64,000 nucleotides of DNA. It comes from Apiosordaria backusii. Taxonomy: Eukaryota; Ascomycota; Sordariomycetes; Sordariales; Lasiosphaeriaceae. Positions 1 through 9,565 of this stretch are shown piece after piece (position 1 is the first letter of the stretch; each line of letters begins with the position of its first letter). Where the stretch lies: contig JAUKTV010000001.1 in the NCBI GenBank assembly GCA_030549205.1, forward strand, positions 4,526,001 through 4,590,000, given 5' to 3'. The notes beneath the pieces are model-generated. The model was not told the DNA's origin and did no database searches. It was given only the letters and a program-made list of their open reading frames with translations. The translations under genes and the position numbers were made by a program.

Positions 1-700
1 AAAATGAGGGGGGATACGATCAAGGAGCTCCGACAGGATGGGTAATGCTTGGCCAGACCACGCAAACCCCCCTTTCCAGGTGCCAGTCCGGACACGGCCT
101 GGCAGTTCCGACAAGTAGCTTAGCCCGCACAGGCAGGTCGTGCGGATCGCATGGGGTGTTGCGGGCACCTAGAAGCGCACTGTGGCCCCGGGCCATTGCT
201 GGGACGTGGGATGCAGTCTTCAGTTCTCAATAGACAGGCATAAGGTAGAAAGAATAAGAGGAGCACGATGGACCGTTGATGATTTGATTTGATAGAAGGT
301 CCAAGCAAATACCAAAGTCAATTCACCAAGACTCAGTTTGCATCGGTCGACGGTGCAGCGGGTGGATTCTGCCCAGGTGAGGGTGTGTCAAATGTTACTA
401 CTTGTTACCTTATCGAATGGCTTGCTTCCAGTTCCGTATCTGCTCGTATCTGGATGGCTCAAGCCACACCTGGGCAATCATCTAGGCAGCCAGCCATCAG
501 GCCTTTTCCCATCAACGGGGCATTCCATAAGTGGAGAGAGAGCGTCTGTTGCGTCTGGATGTGGCGTCGCTGGCGGCCTGGGAGCTATTTGCAGGGTGCC
601 AAATTCTAGCGCGGTAGTCTTTTTGACTGATAGCAGACGGATGCACTTCCCCAATTTCTTCTCTTAACCGCCTTAAATGGACAGTCCGTCCCATCTCCAA
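1..700. other. Intergenic, no supported gene
   Basis: Only short overlapping ORFs in several frames are present, with no recognisable domain, tRNA or repeat. The right end forms part of the upstream region of the WOPR gene. Confidence 0.6.
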
Positions 701-766
701 CTCTCCCCCATTCTACTCTCCCCCATTCTACTCTCCCCCATTCTACTCTCCCCCATTCTACTCTCC
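701..766. repeat. 15-bp tandem repeat upstream of the WOPR gene
   Basis: Four perfect copies of CTCTCCCCCATTCTA occupy 701-760, followed by a partial fifth copy (CTCTCC). The array is pyrimidine-rich on the plus strand and ends about 60 bp before the ATG at 825. It therefore lies in the core promoter or 5' UTR. Pyrimidine tracts are common near fungal transcription starts, but a perfect array is unusual and could vary in copy number between strains. Confidence 0.95.
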
Positions 767-824
767 TGAACAAACATTCAACCTCAGTCAATTCTTCAAA
801 CCTCCTTTCTTCGTTCCTAACACG

Positions 825-1988
825 ATGAACCCTAATTCACCCCCGCAACAAGATGCGAACACGCCTCTCGAGCCATCGTGGGTTGGCTATGTCCCAGACA
901 CCGGCAGCGCCCTGGCCCTGGTGGAGGCCGCCTTGCGGGGCAACATAAAACATTGCAAACGCCGCCCCCACGACAAAGAGCGCGATCAATGCATTCGCAG
1001 CCCTCATGTTTACATCTACGAAGAAGAAGCCTCCGGCATCAAGCGCTGGACTGACGGCCGCAGCTGGAGCCCCAGCCGTATCGTCGGAAACTTTCTCGTC
1101 TACCGCGAAACCATGCCGGCACAAAACAGCAACAACGGCAACGGCCAGAAGAAGAAGACGGCGAGGAAGCCCGACCATACTCGCACAGTCATCAGGAAGT
1201 CGCCCGGCTCCGTCCGCCACAATAGCCAGTCCGCACTCCCCAATGGAGTCGCCTACCCGATGGCAGAGGCGAACAATAACCAAGCCATCCAGCTGGCCGA
1301 TGGACGGTCGCTGATGTTCGAGGGCCCTTTTGGCGCGCAAAAGCTTCTGGGGTCTCTGAAGGACTCGTACGACTTCAAGCCGGACGGCCTCATCAAGCGG
1401 ACGATGAGCTTTCTGGTAGGAGGGAAGCGCCACCATATGGTGGCCTACATCAGCTTGGAGCACTATGCAGAACGGCGCTTCGCGTTGCCATACGAGGACA
1501 TTAACATTCGTGATTGCTTTCCCCGAGCCTCTCTGCTCAATCAGCCGTCCTGGCGGTTCCCGTATACCGATGATCTCGGGGACTTCAGGCAGAGGCATGA
1601 AGAAGAATGGGCACGTCAACATGCCCAACAGTCTCAGGGCATCTACCAAGCCCAACCAGGATGGGTTGTGGGACCCGCAGACTTGCAGGCGTTCCATCCT
1701 CTTCACGGCTTCATCACCCCCAACACCCAGCCCGCTTTAGCCCCGGCCTCCTCCCTACCAGGCAGCGCCATGCCCCGCGACCTCGTCGGCGCCATCCCAG
1801 GGGTCTTTTCCTCACCACCGCATGGTTTGACGTATAGTCCTCCGGGGATGGAGTATCAGGCAACGTATAGTCCTCCGGAGATGGGGTATCAGGCAACGTA
1901 TAGTCCTCCTGAGAGGGACTATCAGGCAAACGGTATTGACATGGGCGCTTGGGGATATATGGTACAACCTGGAAGCGTACCAAAATGA
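825..1988 (+). CDS. WOPR-domain (Gti1/Pac2 family) transcription regulator
   Basis: A single-exon ORF of 387 codons starting at the ATG in context CACGATGAA. Residues about 20-95 match the first WOPR block: the aromatic-rich start, the RRPHDKER segment, and the hallmark SGIKRWTDGRSWSPSRI followed by GNFLVYRE. Residues about 170-225 match the second block, with GSLKDSYDFKPDGLIKRT and a following HH-x-V-x-Y strand. WOPR proteins (Wor1, Ryp1, Gti1, Pac2, Sge1) bind DNA and control morphological switching, sporulation or gluconate use. Whether this is the Gti1 or the Pac2 branch cannot be fixed by eye; the sequence before the first block seems closer to Pac2. The C-terminus has three near-perfect 11-residue repeats of the type TYSPPxxxYQA (nucleotides about 1830-1925), suggesting a disordered activation tail. 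A 15-bp repeat array lies just upstream. Confidence 0.93.
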   Translation: MNPNSPPQQDANTPLEPSWVGYVPDTGSALALVEAALRGNIKHCKRRPHDKERDQCIRSPHVYIYEEEASGIKRWTDGRSWSPSRIVGNFLVYRETMPAQNSNNGNGQKKKTARKPDHTRTVIRKSPGSVRHNSQSALPNGVAYPMAEANNNQAIQLADGRSLMFEGPFGAQKLLGSLKDSYDFKPDGLIKRTMSFLVGGKRHHMVAYISLEHYAERRFALPYEDINIRDCFPRASLLNQPSWRFPYTDDLGDFRQRHEEEWARQHAQQSQGIYQAQPGWVVGPADLQAFHPLHGFITPNTQPALAPASSLPGSAMPRDLVGAIPGVFSSPPHGLTYSPPGMEYQATYSPPEMGYQATYSPPERDYQANGIDMGAWGYMVQPGSVPK

Positions 1989-2163
1989 TTGGGAGATAGA
2001 CTCTAGATAGTAGTCGCAAGAGTAATCTACTATCATTCAGCGAAATTCATAGTACCCAGTGCTTCCCTGCCTGCCGTGATGTGAATATGAGTCCCTTGCT
2101 GGGCACGCCCTGGACAAAAAAAACTGGCACCGCTACCTACACAACCTACCACATTCACTACCA

Positions 2164-2290
2164 TTTTCAAGGCCTGTCAATGATTTTTTAAGGCCTATTG
2201 ACCATCTTTAAAGGTCTATTGATTATCTTTAATGGTCTACTGACTGTCTTCAAAAGCTTACCAGCTATCTTGTGTGGTCTATTAACTGTG
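2164..2290. repeat. 21-bp degenerate minisatellite, copy A
   Basis: About six head-to-tail 21-bp units of the form TTTAANGGYCTATTGACTATC with 60-90% unit-to-unit identity. Because 21 is a multiple of three, the minus strand reads as a repeated 7-residue peptide (the NRPLK type), which explains a spurious ORF there. A related array lies at about 36250-36315. Both are followed within about 60 bp by CTTGCAGTACC and a T-rich stretch, so they appear to be two copies of one dispersed element. Confidence 0.85.
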
Positions 2291-3287
2291 TTTTGATATC
2301 TATGGAAGACTTGCAGTACCGGTTTTTTTGCCCACCGCATGCTGGGCAACTTGCCCAGACGGTCTGTTTCTCGCAACGTCATCGGCGGACATAGCGGCCC
2401 CACCCTAACGGATGTCGTCGGCTGCGGCCGGCTTGGCTACCGGCCGACAGACTGTTGCACGGACATGCGCTACAGACTGGCGAGACTTGGCAGGGAAAAG
2501 ATGTGGTCTGTGCAGAACGCTCCATCTGCCAGCAATCCCGTTCGCAAGCAGGAATTCCGTATGACCTGAGCGCTTGTTTTGCAGAACATTGTTACTCGAC
2601 TTTGGCGGACCTTGCGGATATCAGATTGACTTCAACATTACAAGGCTGGAATCACTGCTTGATCAAAAGAGGTACTGAGAGGAAGACGCAGAGTGGGTGA
2701 GTGAGTGAAGGGAGAGAAAGAAGGAGGGCAGGGTCAGAAAAGTCTTGGCTGTGACGACAACGAGAGATCTCTCTTTCTTTTCTCTCTTTCATCCATCTCA
2801 CTTTACGGCACTCACTCTCCCCTATTTGCGCCCATCTCCCATTCTCACCTTCAAGACATCAGACGACAGTTTGTTGCGACGTCCCTCACCTACCTATCAT
2901 CCGGCAGCAACGCAAACCTTGATTGTTCACCGTCCGTCCGTTCCCCTTGATCCCCAGAATAATAGACTTTCGACCGCGACAACCACTTCCCCGGGATTTC
3001 TCTTTCAATCTACAAGCTTTCGGGGGTTCAAACTGTCAGGGGTCTCAAGAAAGTTTAAAAAGAGAGTGTGTACAAGATCCCGACGGGACGGGACGACGGC
3101 GGTGTGCGTTAGGCGAAAGTCTCTCTTGACACACACAAGTTCTCAGGCTCCACGTCAGGTTCAGGTACACCAAATGTCAGTTCCCCTTACATCAAAGCAT
3201 AATCCCCGAGAAAGCCAATTGACACAGATAAATTAACCTTTGTGAGAGGGAACAGACGAACAGAAAGGCCAGCAAGAGAAGGGAAAT
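2291..3287. other. Intergenic / upstream region of CRD1
   Basis: No supported gene. From about 2770 the plus strand becomes rich in C and T, as is usual for fungal promoters and 5' UTRs. An ORF covering 2745-3236 has no ATG start or recognisable domain and is not accepted. Confidence 0.6.
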
Positions 3288-4688
3288 ATGATTTCTTGTT
3301 TTAGGGGTTTGCCTCTGGCGAGGGATGGTGCTGGCGGGAGGTTATTATTACCATCATCAACAACACCATCACATCGACGAGTGTACTTCAGCTCACCTAT
3401 TCTCCCACCACCATCATCGCCGCCACCACAACACCAACGACCAGCTGGGATTTCAACAACGCGGCGCACCTTCACCATGTCTACCCCTCCCCTTCGGGCC
3501 AAAGAGTATTCTCCCCACCCCTTATGTTTTCTTATCCCCCTCACTAATGTCTTTAGGTCCAAAATCCCCAAAATTCTCCACCCCTCCACCCTCACCAAAA
3601 AAGTCCAATCCAAGCTTTCGACTGTCATCACCCCAAAGAAGGAGAACATCTACACGATTCCCAACATTTTGACATTTTCAAGAATCTGCGCCAGCCCGTT
3701 TATCGGGTATGCGATCCTGCATGACCAGCACGCGCTCGCGTTGGGGCTGTTCGCGTATGCCGGCATCACGGACTTGCTGGACGGGTGGATTGCGAGGAGG
3801 TGGAAGCTGCAGACGGTGGTGGGGACGATTATCGACCCGATGGCGGACAAGATGCTGATGACTGTGCTGGTGGTTGCATTGGGGATGAAGGGGGCTTTGC
3901 CGTGTGAGTTTTTGTTTTGGCCCCCCACGTTATACCCCCCTTTCCCCCCTTTCCCCCCTTTCCCCCCTGATTGATGCATCAGCCCTAAAAATTGTCTTCT
4001 GACCGGAACCTCCTGATCCTATTCCCTGAACCTATCTATTACCGTCTGATTCAGCCCCATATCCACGCAAACCCCTTCCCTTGTTCATGCGCACCTATAC
4101 ACCCGCCCGCCCCCTTATCCAGCAAAACAGTTATATACTAACAACAAGGGGGGGTTTTTTTTTTCTCCAAAAAAAGTATGGCTAGCAATCCTCATCCTCG
4201 GCCGCGACGTGGCCCTGGCCATTTCGGCGATTTACTACCGCTGGATTTCCCTGCCGCCCCCCAAGACGATGGCGAGGTACTGGGATTTCAGCCTGCCGAG
4301 CGCGGAGGTTAGGCCGACGGTGATTAGCAAGTGGAACACATTTCTGCAGCTGGGGCTGATGGGGCTGACGACGGTTGCGCCGGTGGTTACTGCTGTTGAT
4401 TTTAGCCAGAGTTTGACTGTGTTGCAGTAAGTTACCCTTTTTCCTTCCTAGCCGTGGTTTTTGTTAGGGGGCTGGGCTGGGGGATATGGAAAAGGTGTGG
4501 AGTCTTTTGCTGACAAGATGGGGGGGTACAGGTATGTTGTTGCCACGACTACGGTGTGGAGCGGGGCGAGTTATGTGTTTAGCAAGGATGCGGTCAAGAT
4601 TTTGACGCAGCCGCAGCAGAAAAAGGGGGAGGGGAAGGAAAATGAAAAGGAGGTGGTGGTTGAGGGGGAGAAGAAGAGGGAGCTTTAG
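3288..4688 (+). CDS. CRD1: Cardiolipin synthase, mitochondrial (CDP-alcohol phosphatidyltransferase)
   Basis: Three exons, 3288-3903, 4177-4426 and 4532-4688, give 340 aa. Cardiolipin synthase transfers a phosphatidyl group from CDP-diacylglycerol to phosphatidylglycerol in the mitochondrial inner membrane. The family signature DGx2ARx8Gx3Dx3D is complete (DGWIAR...GTIIDPMAD) at about residues 165-187. Exon 2 carries the conserved LILGRD segment and an AISAIYYRW helix. The N-terminal ~60 residues are rich in R, S and P without acidic clusters, consistent with a mitochondrial presequence. Intron 1 (GTGAGT...AAG, 273 nt) is long for this locus and contains a C6T3 array. Intron 2 (GTAAGT...CAG) is 105 nt. 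A 51-nt segment at 3506-3556 has intron-like ends and a CTAAT branch site; since 51 is a multiple of three and has no stop, it may be spliced out. An ATG at 3478 is an alternative start. Convergent with MTO1. Confidence 0.93.
3935..3968. repeat. C6T3 tandem repeat inside CRD1 intron 1
   Basis: Four blocks of six C separated by TTT, a 9-bp period, lie within the first intron of the cardiolipin synthase gene. The array is a low-complexity feature likely to vary in length and prone to homopolymer miscalls. Confidence 0.9.
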
Positions 4689-5267
4689 AAGAGGGAACTT
4701 TGGAAGAGGAAGGTTTTGGAGGAAAAAATGAAGATGAATGGCTTGGGGGCGGCGGGAGAAAGAGTAGTGGCTGCTGTTCAAGAGATAGATGGTTTGACCA
4801 ACATCGAGAGGCGTTGGTGGTAGATAGATGGTTTGCTTGGGGGAGTATATGGGGAAGGAAGAAGCGAAGGTGTTGTAACAGTTGTACATACATACATATC
4901 CCTAACCACGAGCAATGTGGTTGTGTTGTAAGCATCAGTGTACATAGATTATAAAAGCATCATCATCAAAACATTGATATATTTGACAAAGAATTTCATC
5001 TGTTCAAGTTTTGTTTCTGTATGTGCTATCCCAAGATCCCCCAAACGCCGAGGCCATGATATCTACTGTTCTTGTTTTTTTTTTTTTTGTCTCCACCCCA
5101 CCCCTTTGTACAGTACCTAAGGTAGCCAAACCTGATCCAAATCCAATATGCTTACTTTTTTCTTTTCCTACATCATAACCAATATAGTACCCATCCCTTA
5201 TGTACACATATAATTATCATACATCTCACCCCCCCCCCGAATTGCCTGTCTGTTTGTTTGTCTTCCG
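4689..5267. other. Convergent intergenic region, CRD1 / MTO1
   Basis: Contains the 3' ends of two converging genes. It is AT-rich with a T-run (about 5078-5088) and a C9 run near 5230. No additional ORF, RNA gene or repeat is supported. Confidence 0.6.
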
Positions 5268-7506
5268 TTACATCTTCATCTCCTCAACCCTAACCCTCCC
5301 CTCCACAGCGCCCATATCCTCCCCTTCCTTTAGTCCCGGCAGTTCCAAATCCAACGCCTTGTTACCTCCTTTAACCTTATCATTATTTCCGTTGTTGTTT
5401 ATCCCCGTGCGGCGCACATACCTAAGCAGCATCACCACCCCATTCGGCGTCACCCCCTCCACCCTCCTCGCCTGCCCAATGCTCTCCGGCCTCGTCTCGT
5501 TCAGTTTTGTCTGCTCGGCAATGCTCAGCCCGGTAACCGTCTCATAATCCAGATCCGTCGGCAGCAACAGGTGCTCATCCCTCACCGCTTTGGCCGCTTC
5601 CGCAAGTTGGAACTTGACAAACGGCTCGTAGATGGCTTCGATGGCGACGCGCTCTTGGGTCTTGGGATCAAAAGACCCGATGGAGGGGAGGGTGGGGCTG
5701 AGGGCGGAAACGGAGGAGGATAGCGGTGGGGGGATGGCGGCGTTGGAGGTGGTGGAGTGCTCGTAGATTTTGCGGAGCATTTGGATGCCGGAGCGTTTGA
5801 CCCCGTTCAAGCCGTCGCGGGCGGGGGGTAAAGGGTGGGTGGTGGACCATTGCGGGATGGGGAGGATGGTGGAGGATAGGAGGGAGTAGAGTGCGGAAGA
5901 GGAGGTTTGGGATTCGGAAAAGGATTCCCAGCGGGAGGGGGAGATGACGCCCCAGGTTTGGCCGAGGGGGGTGAGGCGGGTGTCGGCGTTGTCGGAGCGG
6001 GTGCGGAGGCGGAATTCGCTGCGGGAGGTGAACATACGATAGGGTTCGGAAACTCCTTTGGTGACGAGGTCGTCGATCATGATGCCGATGTAGGCGTCGA
6101 AGCGGGTGAGGGAGACTGCGGGGAGGCCGAGGGCGGTGCGGCCTGCGTTGATGCCGGCTATGATGCCTTGGCCGGCGGCTTCTTCGTAGCCGGTTGTGCC
6201 GTTGATTTGGCCGGCGAGGAACAAACCGGAGATGTGCTTTGTCTCGAGGGTGCGTTTTAGGGAGCGGGGGTCGACGTAGTCGTATTCGACGCCGTAGCCG
6301 GGTTGGAGCATTGTCACGTTTTCGAGGCCGCGGATGGTGCGGAGGAGGGCTTCTTGGGCGTCGGCGGGGATGGTCATGGAGAGGCCGTTGGGGTAGATGA
6401 CTTCGTTGTCGAAGCCTTCGGGTTCGAGCCAGACGATGTGGGAGTCTTTGTGGCCGAAGCGGATGATTTTGGATTCGAGGGAGGGGCAGTATCGGGGGCC
6501 TTTGACGGTCTCGCGGATGTGGATGGTTTTGTCGAGGTTGGCGCGGACGATGTCGTGGGTGGAGTGGTTGGTGTAGGTTGCGTGGCACATGAGCTGGTGG
6601 CCGTCGACGGCTACCTTGTCGTTGAGGTAGCTGAAGGGCATTGGGGGGTCGTCTCCGAGTTGTTCCTCCAGGATGTCCCAGTTGATGCTGCCCTTGGCCA
6701 GTCGTGGCGGTGTACCGGTTTTCAGTCTGCCAAGCTTGAAGCCTGCTTCGCGGAGAGACTTGCTCAGCCCGAATGTCGCCTCTTCGCCCATTCTACCTGA
6801 TGGGTATGCTTCGAGACCTATGTGAATCTCGCCTCCTAGAAAAGTCCCCGTCGTGATCACCACCGAGCTTGCTGGTAATACCTCCCCTGACTCCAGCCTT
6901 ACACCAGTAATCTTGCTCTTGGCGCCCTCGGCCCTTTCTTCTGCCGTCAGGGTGGCATCAGAGACGATAATATCCTCCACCTTGCCTGTGACCACCTCCA
7001 AGTTTTTGTAATTCGTCAACTCCTCCCTCATGTGTTTCTTGAACAGGGCCCTGTCGATCTGCGCTCGGGGTCCCCATACTGCCGGGCCCTTGCTCCGATT
7101 CAGCACGCGAAACTGCAAGCCCGCTTTGTCAATTATCCTCCCAGCCAACCCGTCAAGAGCGTCGATCTCGCGAAGAATTGTCCCCTTCCCTATACCGCCA
7201 AAACTTGGGTTACAGGAGCACACTCCTAGGTTCTCGAGACTGGGCGTGACGAGGGCGGTGCGGGCCCCTGCACGGGCTGCGGCTGCGCTGGCTTCGGCGC
7301 CTGCATGGCCGCCTCCGATGACAATGACATCGAAAGGTCTGTCGGTGCATTTGTGTCAGAATTCACCCATGAGTCTTGGTAGTGAGTATTGCGCAAACTG
7401 ACCTAGCGGCAACATCGCCCACTGTTGCAAAGGCCCTCCTCAGCAGCACTGAACGGCCAACTGGTGTCCGGCCGAGGCCCCGTGGAAGCCAGAGCTTCGT
7501 CATCAT
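5268..7506 (-). CDS. MTO1: Mitochondrial tRNA uridine-modifying protein MTO1 (MnmG/GidA family)
   Basis: Two exons on the minus strand, 7506-7403 and 7338-5268, give 724 aa. MnmG/MTO1 is an FAD protein that, with MSS1/MnmE, installs 5-carboxymethylaminomethyl-type groups on the wobble uridine of mitochondrial tRNAs. Exon 1 encodes an Arg- and Leu-rich presequence ([13 protein letters not shown]...) typical of mitochondrial import. The 64-nt intron (GTCAGT...CAG) falls just before the Rossmann FAD motif [11 protein letters not shown]. Further family marks are [13 protein letters not shown], the [12 protein letters not shown] block, [15 protein letters not shown] LKTGTPPRL, and [24 protein letters not shown]. 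The C-terminal helical domain is present and ends with an acidic tail. Length is near the yeast protein (about 670 aa) plus extra C-terminal loops. All exons are open, with no frameshift. Its neighbours on both sides are also mitochondrial. Confidence 0.96.
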
Positions 7507-8033
7507 CTTGAAGGGTGCGCCCAGCCTTGACGATTAGCTGGCTTGAAGATCAAGGGAATTGGAGTCGGGAGGGCGGCGTCACGATATCCGGCGCAAAGGT
7601 GGGTGGTTTGGGGGGATTGAATCGCTGAAAAAAGACTGATAAGAAGTGACGGAATGCGATAAGCGCTCGGACCATCTCGATGTTTTGCGCCCAATGGTTT
7701 CCCTCTCGACACACATTGTGAAGAATGTCTTTTCTTCCGAAAGTAAATCACTTTTGGATGTAACCCATAGATGCAGGTCCAGTTTCTGTTCGTGGTATTC
7801 AAGTGACTCTGACAAAAAAAAAATCGGTATCACAATTGTTTGGTAGTTATACAAGGCCGCCTCCAGCCCATCTGCCCGTCTCTGACAGACATGGCCTTTT
7901 AACCAGCCAGAATGTACACACAGCGAAGAGATTGTGCCCCAGTCTACCTTGCGCAGATCGCATCCATCCACCCATACTTCATATCATCACATAGAGCCCG
8001 CCCATCCAGATCTCAGCCCTTCATAACAGTGCT
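7507..8033. other. Intergenic, MTO1 upstream and RIM1 downstream
   Basis: Upstream sequence of MTO1 and 3' flank of the mitochondrial SSB gene, both on the minus strand. Short ORFs overlap on both strands without domain content; no other feature seen. Confidence 0.6.
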
Positions 8034-8579
8034 TTACTCGGACTCAGCCGGAGCGTCACGGGGAGAAGAACGGCGGATGACCTCAAAGTTGCCTATAATC
8101 AACAATCTATTAGTATCTGCCATGGCAGCAGAAGCATATAAGCAAGGAATCAACCTACGTTGCACAATACCAAGAGTCCTGACGGGTTTGCCTTCGGCAT
8201 CCTCGTAGGTGTCAATGGTCGCTGTACCCTCGACCAAGACGGTAGACCTGTCACTTGTTAGCTATGGTACTCATCAGTCGCAGAAATGAGCGTACCCCTT
8301 CTCAAGAGACAGGTAGAAATCCCGGGCGCTGGTGCTGCTGGGGAAGGCAGTGACGTTAAACCAGCTGGTCTTTCGGTTGTCGCTGGTCCCGCTGTTGGAA
8401 GCTACGGCATAGCGGAGGTACTCCTTGCCGCTGCTGCCGGCGCGGAGCTCGGGGGTGTCGGCGAGGTTGCCGACAATGGTGATTCTGGCATAGGGGCGCG
8501 CGGCAGTGGAAGAGAAGGAGCGGGCCGACACCTGGGGACGGGCGGCGGCGCGGGAGAGGGTGCGGAGGAAGGCAGACAT
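8034..8579 (-). CDS. RIM1: Mitochondrial single-stranded DNA-binding protein
   Basis: Three exons on the minus strand, 8579-8296, 8247-8159 and 8092-8034, give 143 aa. The protein is a one-domain OB-fold SSB that coats single-stranded mtDNA during replication. The first ~28 residues (MSAFLRTLSRAAARP...) are an Arg/Ser-rich presequence ending before the OB fold, which begins with ARITIVGNLADTPEL. The SSB strand pattern continues with LRYAVASN and TSWFNVTAF, then in exon 2 VLVEGTATI and the GIVQ strand. Both introns are short (48 and 66 nt; donors GTACGC and GTAGGT), and the second has a CTAAT branch site. A longer ORF starts at 8651, but the Met at 8579 gives the expected presequence. The C-terminus is acidic (AESE), as in bacterial SSBs, although short. 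Confidence 0.93.
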
Positions 8580-9565
8580 TTTGGGGTTTGTGGCTGGTGG
8601 TTGATCTGAATTTCTGGAGGTGGGTGGAATGAATGCGGTTTTTGGTCTCAAAAGTGATATCAGCGCTATCGTTGTGTTGTGGGTTCTTCACTTCTACCCC
8701 TGCCCAAGTCGCGTCAAACGGCGCGCGTGGGGGACCGTGCGTAATAGGCCGAACTCCAGGGTTAGGTGTGGCCTCCCTCTGCTCTCTATCACTCTCACTC
8801 TCACTCTCACATGTTGCGACTGACTTGCTCTTTCGCGGCTAAAATCTTATTCAGATAAGTCTCAATAACACCCACACTCGGATATCTCTCACAATAAGCG
8901 AATAGGGGCTGATCAATAAACAGGCATCATTACCTGACAGACAACACCAAACGGACCTCACAGCCAAATGATATTTGGTATCTTGATGATGAGTCGCCTT
9001 TTCTACTCAGTTTCAGTTTAGAACTGAGGATAGCTGCCTTAAATGATGGTTCTGTGTCTGGGAGCTGGCCCGACAGTCTTTGTTGGCAGCCAGCCGAGAC
9101 CCCTTTTCGACTCCTGAACTTGCCCACTTTTGGGTCTGAATAGAATCTGAATAGGTCAATAGACACCACATGGCGGTTTCAACCTCCCACCTCGCAACTT
9201 TACCAACGCCTTCTGTCACAATAAGGAGCTTAGGCCGTCAATAAACCAATAAGATGGCCAAGACACAGAATAGCTGAATAGCCCATGGCACACACATATC
9301 CGTCCTGTCGGTTGCACCACATGGCAGCGGCTCTTCTTCCTCTTCCCATTTCTTTATTTTGATCTACCGTACACCTCGATGAGATCTTGACTTCTACTCT
9401 ACTTCTTCGTCATCACCACCAAGATACCTTTACGGAATACAATCCCTCACAGTCAGTTGGGAGGCAAGGCTACCAGGTCAAGCCACTAGCCTTCACGAAC
9501 ACCACTCAGCAACCCCATCTCCACCTTGAAACTCTCTCACGAGCGCCAGCAGCGCCAGTTGGAAC
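8580..9565. other. Divergent intergenic region, RIM1 / pheromone receptor
   Basis: Holds the promoters of RIM1 (minus) and the Ste3-like receptor (plus). There is a short CACTCT repeat at about 8790-8808 and a GGGTTAGG box at 8759-8766, 180 bp upstream of the RIM1 ATG. No additional gene is supported. Confidence 0.6.

Noticed and set aside
837..1706. 289-codon ORF antisense to the WOPR gene
   Set aside because: Mirror frame of a GC-rich coding exon; no domain and no gene structure of its own.
5668..6588. 306-codon Arg/Pro/His-rich ORF within MTO1
   Set aside because: Out-of-frame shadow of the MnmG-family exon with biased composition.
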